A DNA stretch of 64,000 bases from Gymnopilus junonius (GCA_015501075.1 JADNYJ010000161.1:1-64000), one strand, 5' to 3'. Counted from the first letter of the stretch, positions 12,334 through 23,639 are shown. Notes: a model not told the origin generated them from the sequence alone. Program-made: numbers and translations.

Positions 12334-13507
12334 TCACTCTCCATTGGTAGGAAAACCCACTTCATTGAGTAGTCCTTTTTGGTCATCATCAGGTAAGCTG
12401 TTAAACAAAGCATGAATATAGTCCCGTCGAGGGCGACGTGGAGCAGGGCAGTTACGAGCCATATGACCTTCTTTGTCGCAGTTGAAGCAAGTAACAAGTT
12501 TGGATGCTCCTCCTCGAGTTCGGTTGATGTCCATAGGAGCTCCTGTCCCTCCAAACGTCCCATTGGCATGTGTGTGATGTGTGCTGCTTTGGGTAGTGGG
12601 TGTCGATCCTCTGCTTCCACTAGCTCTATGACTTCCTCCTCCATGCGAAGACGTTCCTCCTGCTTGGCCTCCTCCAGTTGCTGCATGTGAGACTCCTCCT
12701 CCCGTCACTCCAGCCTGACTTCCTCCAGCATTTAACCTTCCACCAGTTCCAACTCATTGCGGTTTGAGGATCCGCGATTGTTGAACCATGGGTTGCGATT
12801 TCCACCCCCTCTGAAATTAACATTGTTCTTCATTTCTCTCCACTGTCGATCTTTCTGAATAGCTGTCTTCTTCCACTCGTCATATGTTTGCGGCAAAGGT
12901 GTTTGATTATAGATGGCATTGAGAAGACGGGGATTAAGGTTCTTCTTGATCCATCGAATAAGTCCGACGTCATTATAACCAGAGTCACGCTTGTATGTAT
13001 CGAGATGCTCGAAATAGACCTCCGTGGGAGAGTTCCCTTGGATGAGCATTTCCACTGCAATTTGTGCATCTTCAGCTATGTTTGCGGACTCGAAGGACTC
13101 CTTCACAGCTGCCTCGAAATTTTTATACGTCAACCACTCGACCTTCCCAGCCTTAGCTTCCATCATCTTCGTATCCACCCATTCTTTGCCAAGCCCTCCT
13201 GCATGTATGAAAGGGCAAAGTAGATCTTCCTTCGGTCTGATTTATAAATTGATGGATTGGTACCGAAGACTAGTTCGAGACTAATCAAGAACGCGCGAAG
13301 GTTTTTTGGATTACCATCATACTGCTTTGGCGAAGCAACTTTCAGTTCCTTTTCATGATGAGCGTCTTTGTGTTGGTTGGAAATAACGAGTTGTTCCATG
13401 AGCTGTCGGATTATCTCCAATTCCGATGAAGAATTGGAGGTTGTAGATGCATTCCCAAATTCTGGGTTAAGAGAGAACTCAGGAACGTCGGGGTTGTCGG
13501 GTGACAT
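12334..13507 (-). pseudogene. Element 1 gag (frame-broken)
   Basis: Gag starts at 13507 (MSPDNPDVPEF...). The capsid-like region (PKQYDGNPKNLRAFL, then KEWVDTKM...) is interrupted near 13190 by a one-base shift (...GLAK then EWVDTK in the next frame). A second shift near 12710-12740 leads into a Gly/Ser/His-rich linker. This ends in a CCHC zinc knuckle, [14 protein letters not shown], around 12475-12435. Gag packages the element RNA in cytoplasmic particles. The three pieces are collinear and overlap, so this is one protein broken by two indels rather than three genes. Confidence 0.85.
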
Positions 13508-13591
13508 AGTGTTTCAGATGGTGCAGTAAACTCCGAGAGAAAATCAAGGTCTCGGCCGTGCAGTGAGGGTTAAAGGGAATCGGTTTGGATG

Positions 13592-13603
13592 CAGTCTTGC
13601 GCT
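13592..13603 (-). promoter_or_regulatory. Element 1 self-complementary primer-binding site
   Basis: Two bases inside the 5' LTR, the element reads AGCGCAAGACTG. This is the exact reverse complement of CAGTCTTGCGCT at the predicted 5' end of its own mRNA (plus 13661-13672). I see no match to a tRNA 3' end such as the initiator-Met TGGTAGC site. Known Tf1/sushi-group elements self-prime through such an mRNA 5'-end/PBS duplex. Confidence 0.7.
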
Positions 13604-13605
13604 AA

Positions 13606-13787
13606 TGTCAGCGTCGCGCAAGGGAAAGGCCGAAAGTGATAGATAGGCGGTGAATAGACCAGCGCAAGACTGGGGATCTATCTACGGAATATGGAGAATA
13701 TATACTACAAGAGTAAGACAGTTCTATAAAGAGAAATGAGATAATAGGAAGATAAGATAAGACGATCAGGAAGGTCATTTCCTGACA
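13606..13787 (-). repeat. Element 1 5' LTR
   Basis: 182 bp with TGTCAG/CTGACA ends. In element orientation it contains a TATATA box (plus positions about 13698-13704). About 32 nt downstream is CAGTCTTGCGCT (plus 13661-13672), the likely start of the transcript (R region). Compared with the other LTR it differs at about three sites. Confidence 0.93.
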
Positions 13788-13858
13788 AGTACACCGTACT
13801 GGCCAAACATAACTTCTGCGCTTTGCTTGTGAGGTTGGTGGAGATTGTTCGATTGCCA
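13788..13858 (-). other. Possible first exon of a host gene next to element 1
   Basis: From an ATG at 13858 the minus strand reads MAIEQSPPTSQAKRRSYVWPV, then a GT (GTGTAC) directly at the insertion site. In the reconstructed empty site (one AGTAC) this could be an intron donor, followed downstream by AAATTTTCAG. The rest of such a gene would lie left of 8098. No domain is recognised. Evidence is limited to this reading frame and plausible splice signals. Confidence 0.25.
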
Positions 13859-16065
13859 TCGTTGTTGACCACCCTATGATCTAAATCGAACCAAAAATGT
13901 CAAAAAGCTGTGAGGACCGAATCGTAGATTAGGGCCAAAAATATCGAAGAAACCCTCCAACGCGTACGCTCACACATTTGTTCAACGTTCAATGGATAAA
14001 CCATGACAAAATGTAACGGTATCGAATTTCACTTTCAATCTTAGCGATTGATACAATCAAGTGCATGGCAGCCGCGGCCCCGCGAGGGGTGAGCATTTTA
14101 CTTATGTCGAGGTTACTATAAGTAATTCAGCGGGAGTTTGAAACGGGGACTAAGAAAATTCACTAGAAATTCAACCTGTTGCTCTCCAAGCAGAAAATTT
14201 CGCAGTTATGTACAACTTTTGTATATACACAAGGTTGACTAAGAATTTGGGACATAAGGTTAGTGTGGAAGACAGGAGCATTTCCGCGTCTCAAAACTGA
14301 AGGAATGGCGAGATGGAAATGGTGGTCACGGATTGTCACGGTCCTTTTGGCAGGGCGCGGACAAGGTCTTCCGCATGAAAACGTCACGTCTTGTCACGCT
14401 TAAACGCACCTTCTGCATTGCATCTGCCCTCACAAAGTCAAATGTACACGAACCTATCCATGGCTCAGGCTTCCTGCTTGAACGAGTCTCCTTGACGCTC
14501 CTGTGAATTTTCGTTTTATTTGACATAAGGGATCTGGCCAGATCTTGCAAGAGATGCTGATAGATCAGCTGATTTGATGCACAGCTCCGCAAATCGAGTG
14601 CCACTCTTCGTCTTTCTGCAGACATCAAGAAACAACGTACATAACATGGTAGGTAGTATGATATAGTATTTATGTGAATTTTGGTGGAGGCCAAATGCGA
14701 GAGGAAGATTTGCAAAAGTTGACAGTTTCAAACTCCCCATCGTTTCAAACTCTCGATCAACGATAGTACTTCAGTCCTTGGAAGTTGGCTATCGGGGGAA
14801 ATTTTCAAACCATTATTAGTTGCCTGGCTATGAAATGTCAGAAAAGTTGAGGCAATAATGCTGATATTTTAAGGAATCCACATCCGTTAAAAATTTTTGA
14901 TAACGCCTGTTGCACAATGATCCTCTGTATGGGTCGAGAAATGTGGGAATCTCGAAAGCGCAGAGCAGCAGAAAATGGTGGAAATTATGATATGGCAATA
15001 GCCAGTTCATCGCCTGCGTTGGTCAACCGGGAGGATCCTGCGCTACCGCATTCGAGTTGAAGGCAAGTGTTACCGTGTTACCCCAAGGGTCAAGATCCCC
15101 CAAAGACCGAGGATTGTCAACTTGACTCCGAGGCGTAATGCGAGTTTGCTCTGTCAATGGAGCATGATGAGAAATTCTGAACGCACAGTGCTGGAGACGT
15201 GTCAAATCGACGTATTTTCTTGAAAATCCCTCCGAGTCGCAACAAGCCAACACTAAGCAGTCAAAAACCCAAATGTGATGCGAATATTACACCATCATCC
15301 ATGACGAAGACCAGAAAGATTTGAGAGCAGAAGTAAGTCACCGAAGATGAGTCAGCGTCCGCGCAAGTGACGGATCGCCAGAGCTGATCCGTCCGGGACA
15401 GGCGGTGGTTGACAGTGTTTGATCCCCAAGCTATTGACTCGCGGCCGGTAGCGGCGAACACTCTTTCCCGAACGTTCTCGCATGGTCGGGGCTAGAACAG
15501 AGCCATCCCGAAAGACGAACAAAAGGCCTGCAGTCAGCGTTTCTAGATCCTTCGTTCTGGCCGAGTGTAAGCAGGCCTCCTCTGGTATTCCAGCCTTCTA
15601 TGAGCCGCCTTGGTTTTCGAGGCTCCCACGCCAGAACAGAAGCACGATGCTGAATGCGTGTTTTATGCTCACTGGACGGAGCATAGGGGTGGAAGGTGGC
15701 CTCCGGGAAAAGGGCTCCTGGAAAAGCCGATGTGGACAAAATCGTCAACGAGCGTTGGGGAAACACGGAGAGCGCTTACATAATGCCGAAGCTGTGACAT
15801 CTCACGTTCGAATCCGTCATTGATTCGCAGATTCCACGCGTTTCTAGAGCAGTCTCCCCAGCCCCAGCGGTTTCGCGTCATCATCGCTCTTTGCTGCTAA
15901 CGCCTACGTGTCCTTTCCGAGACTCATTTGTGTTGGAAAGCTGCGGTTGAGTCATTCCGGGTATTTATACGCTTGCTCCGACATGTAGACTCCCCATCCT
16001 CCGTTGCACCTACGCGTCTGTGCTTTAAGCCCTCCCCGCCGCGCTATTCACCTATCTGAGTAAAG
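13859..16065. other. Intergenic stretch, no supported gene
   Basis: About 2.2 kb. Long frames at 15431-15823 exist on both strands at once in GC-rich sequence and have no recognisable motif. A TTCGAATCC box near 15800 resembles a tRNA B box but the arms do not pair. A TATA-like TATTTATAC near 15961 and CT-rich sequence before 16066 probably belong to the promoter of the next gene. Confidence 0.5.
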
Positions 16066-16773
16066 ATGTCTTCGCCCATTGCTATCCGTCGCCCAAGAGC
16101 CCTATCGTCCTCCTCATCTTCTTCTTCAATGGCGTCATCCCTCTCCTCTGCGCTTACCACCCCCACCTCAGCTCAGCTCTATGTCCCGGTTCACAAACGA
16201 GCCGGTTCAACCTCATCAAGGGCTTCTTCACCTGCTAGTTCCCGTTCCCCTGCCTCATTGGGTATGTTTCCTTCCTTCTATGGACACCTGCAACTCGGGG
16301 CTGACTTGCACTCTTCTTCAGAACCCAAGCAGCATCCCAGGATCTACACTACCGGTTACCTGCTTTCCCTCCGTCCCCAAGCTGATGAGAGTATGAAGGA
16401 GAAGATGCGCGTTGCTTGCCCCGAGGTAGTCATGAACCGCCGCACGAGGAAGAACATTGAGTTTGCGGAACACCAGCAACGGAAGGAGGCAGGAAGCAAG
16501 AAGCAGCATCCCTCTCATCATGAGCACCATCAACATCCATCGGAACCTGCTACCCCTTCTCCTGCTCCCGCTGTTGTCACTAAACCCGCAGGACCCGTCG
16601 CCGCAATTCGTGCCGCTGCTCCTTCCATCAACGCCCGCATTATGCCCCGGAGGAACCGACCTGCGGGACGTGCACCGGAGAGACGCCGACAGGCTCTGCA
16701 GACGAGTCTGAACCTCAACGATAATTGGAGGGACGCGAGGCTTTCTATGCCTGCTCCCTTGCCAGTCGTTTGA
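16066..16773 (+). CDS. Low-complexity protein with eIF4E-binding-like motif
   Basis: ATG at 16066 follows AGTAAAG and a TATA-like box about 100 bp upstream. A 60-nt intron (16262-16321, GTATGT...TTCAG, branch CTGAC) keeps the frame, so a retained intron would also be translatable. The spliced protein is about 215 residues: a Ser/Ala/Pro-rich N-terminus, then PRIYTTGYLLSLRP, a basic segment with NRRTRKNIEF, a His/Pro/Ala-rich linker and a C-terminal LNLNDNWRDAR. The segment YTTGYLL fits the Y-x4-L-hydrophobic motif by which eIF4G and 4E-binding proteins contact eIF4E. A role in translational control is an inference from that motif alone. Confidence 0.6.
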   Translation: MSSPIAIRRPRALSSSSSSSSMASSLSSALTTPTSAQLYVPVHKRAGSTSSRASSPASSRSPASLGMFPSFYGHLQLGADLHSSSEPKQHPRIYTTGYLLSLRPQADESMKEKMRVACPEVVMNRRTRKNIEFAEHQQRKEAGSKKQHPSHHEHHQHPSEPATPSPAPAVVTKPAGPVAAIRAAAPSINARIMPRRNRPAGRAPERRRQALQTSLNLNDNWRDARLSMPAPLPVV

Positions 16774-18190
16774 ACGTTCTTCAATGCTTCAACGTCAAAT
16801 CACAACTGCTGTATCATTATCGTCTCCCATTCCTCGACTCCTATGTACTCAACGTTACGAAACAAATCATCCATGACCTTTTTTTAATCTTATTGTACTC
16901 GTATATACCCCCAGCTTATAGTTAGATAATTAGAATTAATAACAATGAAGTCAAATGTAACACATTCATACTCCTCGTAATACGTTCCAGTTCAAGCTTT
17001 CTTGTATGCAGATTTAAGAAGCCAAGTTCATCAGCCAGCAAGGGTTTGCGCAGGAAATGCATTTTCTGAATTCTGAAACTCGTGAGCTAGCCGACATGGA
17101 TGAACAGCATCCATCATCAAGTTTCAGATTTTCCAATCTTTCTAATGCATTTGTCAGGAATCAGGATTATGATATTCTTCGCATCACGCCGCAGTGCTTG
17201 GATCATTGATCTGTCCAGCGTCCACCCATCTAAGACTGAGTGTACACTCCTTGGGATAACCAACCTTCCGCCCGTCTCTGGCCGCTTCATCAAAAAGTAC
17301 TGACGATACCTAGCAACCTTGTTTTGTGATCCCCAAGGTTTTAACTCTTTGTGGACCTTTTTCTTGGGCTCGAGAAGCACGGAGACCCTGACGCGTGCAT
17401 TCCAAATTCTATGATCATCGTTGTATCATTATGCCTTGGTCCGAAGGCGCCGTCGAACAATTTGACATAAGTAATCAACCTCCACATAGCCAACCAAAGA
17501 GAGCGACTTCTACGGCCGTAACGGCCCATACACCCTACCTCCCTCCTCTTCAAACTCTTCCCTAGCTCAGAGCACTACGTGTACCAAGTCTCCCCCCCAA
17601 TCCAAGCGGAGAGTCGCTGTCGACGGCTCTAGATCTCTTGAATTCATCCTCCAATTCACCGTCTACATCTACCATATACATCGACCGTATTCCCGTCTTC
17701 TTCCAAAGTACACGTCGAGGCCTTCCAGGGGGGCTTGAGCGTGAAAAGGCGACTGGGCAGCTGCACAGGGCATTCTGCGAGTCTGCTTCTTTTTCTATCC
17801 CAATAGCGACGCTTTATAAACTATGGTGGGGGTCCTTTCGGGGATCATTTTTGGCTGTTTATAATTTCGATTTGGCCACGACTCGGAGAGGTGTCGATCC
17901 ACCGGAATTTGGAATTGCGCGTTATTTGGGTTGTGGTGAATGATATTCATATGTATAGCGCCCAAGGAACGGTGGGCGTATAATTTTGTTCTCAGTGCTT
18001 GAACCAAGGGGGAGGCGAAGTTTCGGATGAGGTTAAGTTTAAAGGAATGTGTATTGTGTGGTGGATTGTGAAGGGTGGTGAACGTGTTCGTTCGCTCGAT
18101 GTTTGGTTTGGATGGTTATTTCGTCGAGAGGGGTGTCCTTACGGTCAGTTACCATTCTAGCTTTTCAATTTGGTCTGAATGTCTTCGACA
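16774..18190. other. Intergenic stretch
   Basis: AT-rich 3' flank to about 17100, then mixed sequence. A minus frame at 17380-17117 (87 codons, Arg/Lys-rich, no motif) and a plus frame at 17638-17943 are the only open stretches. I cannot support either as a gene. Confidence 0.4.
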
Positions 18191-18194
18191 TTTC

Positions 18195-18600
18195 TTCCAC
18201 ACCTTCGGATCTAGATCTGTACCACTATTTTTCTACTTTTCCTTTTCCCTTCGGTGGAGGAGAAATGGCACTGAAAGCTATGGAGAAGATGCGCTCACCA
18301 TGATTCTCAGCACGCATCGGCACATATTCCTCCTTCTCCTTCCCCTACCCTATCTCCTGCTGCTACTTACTGCCGTCACTTAACCCACAGCACCCCATCG
18401 CTGCTGCTGCTGCTGTTGTTGTCTCCATCAATCTGCGCAACTTACTCCGGAGATATCGACTTACGGGATTCAGACGCGCACCGGAAGTTGGAACCAATAC
18501 CAACTGCACGACAGGGCTCTGCAAGGGGGGTTTGAATTTGAACGGTAGTTGGAGGGAAGGAGGAGAAGAGGTTTGCTTTCTCCCTTGTCACTGTTGCTTG
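18195..18600 (+). pseudogene. Degenerate partial copy of the gene at 16066
   Basis: Conserved blocks of the 16066 gene recur in the same order but in different frames. GATCTGTACCACTATTTTTC corresponds to the YTTGYLL region. AAAGCTATGGAGAAGATGCG corresponds to ESMKEKMR. A CCGGAG...CGACAGGGCTCTGCA block is followed by TTGAATTTGAACGGTAGTTG, matching the C-terminal LNLNDNW codons. Frame changes and stops between blocks show it is not functional. This is a tandem duplicate in decay about 2 kb downstream of its parent. Confidence 0.5.
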
Positions 18601-20048
18601 AACACTGCCATATTGTCCCTACGTCAATTCAATATTTCTGTGCAGTAGCCCTTCCATTCTTTGACCTGTATTCACTTAAATTGTCGTTCAGTAATGAAAT
18701 GATCTCTTTATCTTAATATGTTCTGTTAACAAGTGCGAGTGTCATTGCTTGAAGTCTCATAGCGCGCAACACTTCATCCAACTTAGTCACCACAGGAAAT
18801 ATTTTTTACGCCACAATGCCCTAATTTTAATTGGCGTCTTTCCGATGGTCAATGTCCTTGTGTCACCCCGCAGTACATGTACATAACATGGTTCCTTGAT
18901 CTGGTCCCTTTCTGTCCTCCTTCGACAAGCAAAATTCCGTCCGCTCCCTCTGGAAGTGCGCTACATATTCTACTGATGGTTTCGTGATCAGCAGACTTCA
19001 GCGGACCAATTAAAATTATGATAACCGTAGTCCGGCCTCGGTTACACTTACAATCGTTCTCACTCGCCTTGCGGACTCTTGCGGACTCTTGAAAATCATG
19101 TGGAAAATACCAGACAGGGGGGTTTATAAAGTATAAAGTCAACTGATGTCTGGAATTTCTTTCCTTACGATTCCTTGACCCCTACTCTCTGAAGTTCCCA
19201 TCAGCGCTTGCCCTTGGACCTATTATTGAACCGTGAGGTAAACAACCGTTTAGGCGTCGACGTGATCCATCTATCCATCTAAAACTTCAAAGCCTATTTC
19301 ACTGGGAAAACTTTCAAATTGTGAGTTAGGCACCCTCTATTGATATTCACTCCTCCCACTTCCAAACCCCACGTCGGAGGTGGCGTAATCCGTTATTCTT
19401 GTCTCTGTGAGTGCCACTGAGAACAGGGCTAAGAAAAGACGGGGTGGCTCACAGGCGGAGGCAGAGGGATATCTTGAGACATCAGAGCTTCGTCGCCAAC
19501 TCCCAGTGACGTGTGGGTCCTCTGCATTTTTGTGCTTCCGAAGAAGTCTGCGCAGTTACTACCCAGTACGGGACGCGCTTTGGAGTCTTGACGCGTCGTC
19601 CTGCACATGACTCTCCCCCGCACGTAAAGTCAACCTCGGCATTCGGCATGGACGACTTGCCGATCACCCCGCAACGCGCTAACTGGGCGACGGGCGTCCT
19701 TCTAGGCGGATCTGCCTTCTCGTCTCGCGTGGCTTGGAACGAAGGCTGAAAGAGGGCTTTTAGCTTGAGTTTATCCTGCGTATGACCGTTCAAATTCCCA
19801 ATTTCAGATTCAGAATTCAGCCAACGTTCCCATTGACAAATGACATATCCATATTCTGACATGACAACGTGATATACCATTTCAACGTTTCAGTGGGGTC
19901 AGAACCACCACACGCTTTATAGTGTGGACCACTATCATCCTTTGTCTTTTTCTGTGCCCACCCTGCATCTTTTACAAGACCCGATTTCTTACCCCTAACT
20001 TTGACGTAGACGAAGTAAACCAGCAGTAACCAGCAGTGAAGGAGCAAG
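18600..20048. other. Intergenic stretch
   Basis: No gene supported. A minus frame at 19142-18849 (97 codons) includes a hydrophobic run (TTVIIILIG) but no motif. An imperfect direct repeat TTGCGGACTCTTGCGGACTC lies near 19070. The last 100 bases before 20049 are the promoter and leader of the aldehyde dehydrogenase gene. Confidence 0.4.
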
Positions 20049-22841
20049 ATGTCGATACCAGAATTGAAGTACACGCCTATTGATGACATTCCCAAGGTAA
20101 GTTTATATTGTTCCAGTTGTTATTTCCGGTTCTGGTGGGGTGGATGGGCACATTCATGAAACAGAGCATATGGAAAGATGCTGGAGGGTCCTCTAGACTA
20201 TCGACGCTTGCCATTCCGCCTCGTTACGTTCTCCTCGTACGACTTCATGACTGACCCATTCTTCCACAGATACGGGATGAACTCCGCTCGGGGTTCGCCT
20301 CTGGCAAACTCAAATCGATCGCCTACAGGAAATACCAACTCACGCAGCTCGCCTACCTCGTCAAAGACAACCTGAGTCGATTTGAAGAGGCCATGAGAAT
20401 AGACTTGGGAAGGCCTGAAGTAGAAGCTCGTTTGTGCGTTCCATATCCCATTACGTCGATTCGTGTTCTCTTTTACTGACGAGGGGCATGGATGTGGTTG
20501 TTGTAGCCTTGAGCTGATTCCTACCATTGGCGAAGCCCTGACTCAGCTCAAGAACGTCGACAAGTGGGCTAAACCCGTCAAACCGCCTTTCAACCTCACC
20601 TTTGGACCTATGCGTCGGGTGATTAGGAAGGAAGCTAAGGGGACGGTGCTCATCATCGCTCCGTTCAACTATCCTGTGTGGTTGACCTTGGGGCCTTTGG
20701 TACGTTCTGTTGTGCTGTCTTGTCCTGCAGGATTATGACAGGGGTTGGGTGTTGCATTCTTGCTTTTGCTTTTTTTCTAGGCGGGTGCTATTGCTTCAGG
20801 CAATACAGTGTTGCTTAAGCCCTCCGAGTCGACCAAGGCCACGAGCGCGTTGATGACGGAACTTATTGAGAAGTATCTCGACAGGGACCTCGTGAGGATG
20901 GTTAACGGTGCTGTCCCAGAGACGACCAAGGTATACACGTGTTACTTGCCCGTCAAACTAGATGAAGCTGATCCCGTCCTGACGTGCAGATTCTCGAACT
21001 CCAATGGGACCATAGTACGTGCTTCTAGTCCCATGGCTATCCGTCCAGTGAACCTTATCACACTTCAGTCTTATACACAGGTACGACCGATATCAGCGTT
21101 TCTTCTGTATTCAATCCATTTATCGGTACCTCCCAGGTAACGGACGCGTGGCGCGGATCGTGGCTACCGCAGCCGCCAAGCACTTGACACCGATCACTCT
21201 GGAGCTGGGAGGCAAATCGCCTGTCATCGTCGACCCCAACGTTAACCTCAAGCTGGCAGCCAAGCGGCTCTTGTGGGGCAAGGTAGTCAACGCTGGTCAG
21301 ACCTGTGTTGCGCCGGACTACATTCTCGTGCCCAGAGCGTTCCAGGATAAGTTTGTCCAAGCACTCAAAGAGGCGTACGTCACGTTTCTTTTCTTTCATT
21401 TCCTCTGTCCCGATTTTTTTTTGTTACTCATGCCACGTTTTTTCTTTCTTTAGGTATGAGGAATTCTATCCCGACCCTGAGAAGCGCGCCGCCCAACCTG
21501 GCGCGTACAGCCGTCTTATCCACACCCAAGCGACGGAGAGGATTGCTGGATTGCTCGCAAAGACGCAAGGCACGGTGGTGTTTGGTGGGGAGGTGGATGT
21601 GGAGAATAGGTTCATCGCTCCAACTGTCGTGAAGGACGTTAAGGGCGATGATTCTTTGATGAGCGAGTGAGTGAAGTTCTCTGTGTCGTCCCGACTTTCT
21701 GGGTTTCCATCTTTCTTTTTCTTTTTCGTTGTCGTTGTCATACCACGAGTCGATTGGTCTGGTGATTTCTTCAGGCTCGGGAAGTTGCCCCATTTCACGT
21801 CTTCTCCTTTTCCTTTCCTTTCAGCTGCGGAGGATTCGGTTTCTGATGGATCTTGTTGCACACAGAGAGATTTTCGGCCCCGTGTTACCCATCGTGCCTG
21901 TTGACAGCATAGACGATGCCATCAAGTTTGTTAATGAACGGTAAGTCCGCCGTCGCCCGTATCCTCAGTCTTGGGTGATCCTTCCCTGACCCCAACTTAA
22001 TCTCTAATCATGAAACTCTAATTCCTGCAGGGACCATCCCCTGGCGCTTTACGTCTTCTCACAGGACAACCAGTTTAAGACTAAAGGTACTCTTTCTTTC
22101 TTTCTTTTTCATTTCCGAGACCGCTTAGCGGGCGCTGCGATGTGATGCACGTTCTTAACCTTCCTTTTTTCTATACTAGTGTTTGATAACACGCAAAGCG
22201 GAGCGGCGGTTGCGAATGAGACTATCATCCACCCTGGAGGTTAGTTTTTGACTTTTTTCGATTCGCCCTGGTCTTATTCTAACAAACATTCCTACCCTCA
22301 GCTGAGGGTCTGCCATTCGGTGGTGTTGGGCCTAGCGGATGTCAGTGCCTTTGCCTTTCTGGCCTAAAGAGGTGACTTTGCTAACGCGCGGGTAATTGTA
22401 GACGGGGCACATACGGGCAAGTACAGCTTTGATATGTTCACCCATCTCCGCTCTTCGATGGATAACCCTGGCTGGTGAGAATCTATTTCCTATCCTCCGC
22501 GTTTTGAGTATCCCACAAGCTGATCGATTCAAATTCTCAAGGGTGGATTATATCCTCGCTTTTCGGTTCCCGCCTTATACCGTACGTATATATCTATTTC
22601 CTTTGAGTATATGCGTCCGAGACTGACGCGATCTTGCATTCTTGCAATGATGATCAAACAGCAAAAGAAGTCTGCTGCGACTCTCAACCTCTTGCGTGGT
22701 GTCCCGGCACGTCCGACTGGACCTCCTCCTCCCACCGGTGCTAAGAACCAATGGTGGAGGAAGTTGCTCCTTCTGTCGTTTGCTATCGCTGTTGTGGGAG
22801 GACTGTCTTCGCGGTTGAAGAATGGGTCTGCTTCTGCTTAA
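20049..22841 (+). CDS. Fatty aldehyde dehydrogenase, ALDH3-type, tail-anchored
   Basis: A multi-exon gene starts at [16 protein letters not shown]. Exons give the ALDH fold in order: [17 protein letters not shown] (nucleotide-binding start), [26 protein letters not shown], the catalytic base motif LELGGKSP, the nucleophile in [19 protein letters not shown], and PFGGVGPSG. The C-terminus ends in a hydrophobic helix ([13 protein letters not shown]) and a short Ser/Lys tail, as in membrane-anchored ALDH3A2/Hfd1 that oxidise long-chain aldehydes from sphingolipid and fatty-alcohol breakdown at ER or lipid-droplet surfaces. About eleven short introns are present, and one exon is only 12 nt (21069-21080). 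All catalytic residues are present. No frame break was found. Confidence 0.92.
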
Positions 22842-23639
22842 GGATCTCCCTTCCGATCCTAAGTATGTATTCTCCTTTCTTTATTTATTTTATTTGGTTT
22901 GATTTGAATCTTCTATCTCCCAAGCCGACGGAGTGTAATATGTTACCTGAGCAACTTGTCTTCTTAATGGCTTTTTAAATTTAATTTTGAATGGGTCTTC
23001 TTGCTTTTTCCGAAATTCGCGTTCCCCTTTCGATTCATCGTGAATCCCATAACATTGCGATTCCTCTGCCACGCGGCAAGCTTTGAAGTTTAGGAATACT
23101 CTATACCCTTCCATTGTCATCTTATGGCATAGGAACGGGGAGGCGGAGATAACGGGCGTAGTAAGGAGGCGGTGGCCAAAGCGGTAGTATTCGACTCGTT
23201 GTCGACTTTCGACATGTGGAGAGACAGGGAAAGCGTACCTTGTGCAATTCTTGAAGATGGGAATATTATCATTGGCTGTTACCATTTATAACGTATGTAC
23301 CTGTATGCTTTCGAAATCTGAACTCAATTCAATGTCTGTCAATTTTTGATGTACATACATACAATAACATGTTCATTACGAGAACGTTGACAGCGTGCTT
23401 GATCTGGATCTTTAGGGACATCTAAATCGAGTCTCGGGTCCTAAAATGCTATCGGACAGTTCTGATCATCCTGGACGAATAGGTATTCAAGTTAGCGTTA
23501 TGGGAAGCCACCCAGTATTCCAAGAAAATTCTGATGTTCAAGATGCGAAACAAGGGTCCATTTCGGCTGGAGTTGTAGGTATGGTTCCCAATATTCCGTC
23601 GGGTAGATACTGAAGAAACGTCTGGCTCTAAAATTCGCT
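22842..23639. other. Intergenic stretch downstream of ALDH
   Basis: Convergent space between the ALDH gene (+) and the RanBP1-like gene (-). A minus-strand frame of 131 codons (23285-22890) has no recognisable motif and overlaps the ALDH 3' untranslated region. I treat it as unsupported. Confidence 0.4.

Larger units (their letters stand above)
8099..13787 (-). mobile_element. Element 1: Ty3/gypsy LTR retrotransposon (chromovirus)
   Basis: A 5,689-bp element lies in minus orientation. It is bounded by 182-bp LTRs (TGTCAG...CTGACA) and a perfect 5-bp target duplication AGTAC (8094-8098 and 13788-13792). Order in the element's direction: 5' LTR, primer-binding site, gag with a CCHC knuckle, aspartic protease, reverse transcriptase, RNase H, integrase, chromodomain, polypurine tract, 3' LTR. 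The two LTRs differ by eye at three positions, all transitions, so insertion is recent. The coding frame is nevertheless broken at several single-base shifts, so this copy is probably non-autonomous. It sits close to the 5' end of a possible host gene on the same strand. Confidence 0.95.

Noticed and set aside
15431..15823. Overlapping long frames of about 112 codons on both strands
   Set aside because: GC-rich sequence, both strands open at once, no motif, no splice context.
15780..15830. tRNA-like box (GTTCGAATCC) after a CGCTTACATAATGC stretch
   Set aside because: The T arm does not pair and no acceptor stem closes, so no tRNA is claimed.
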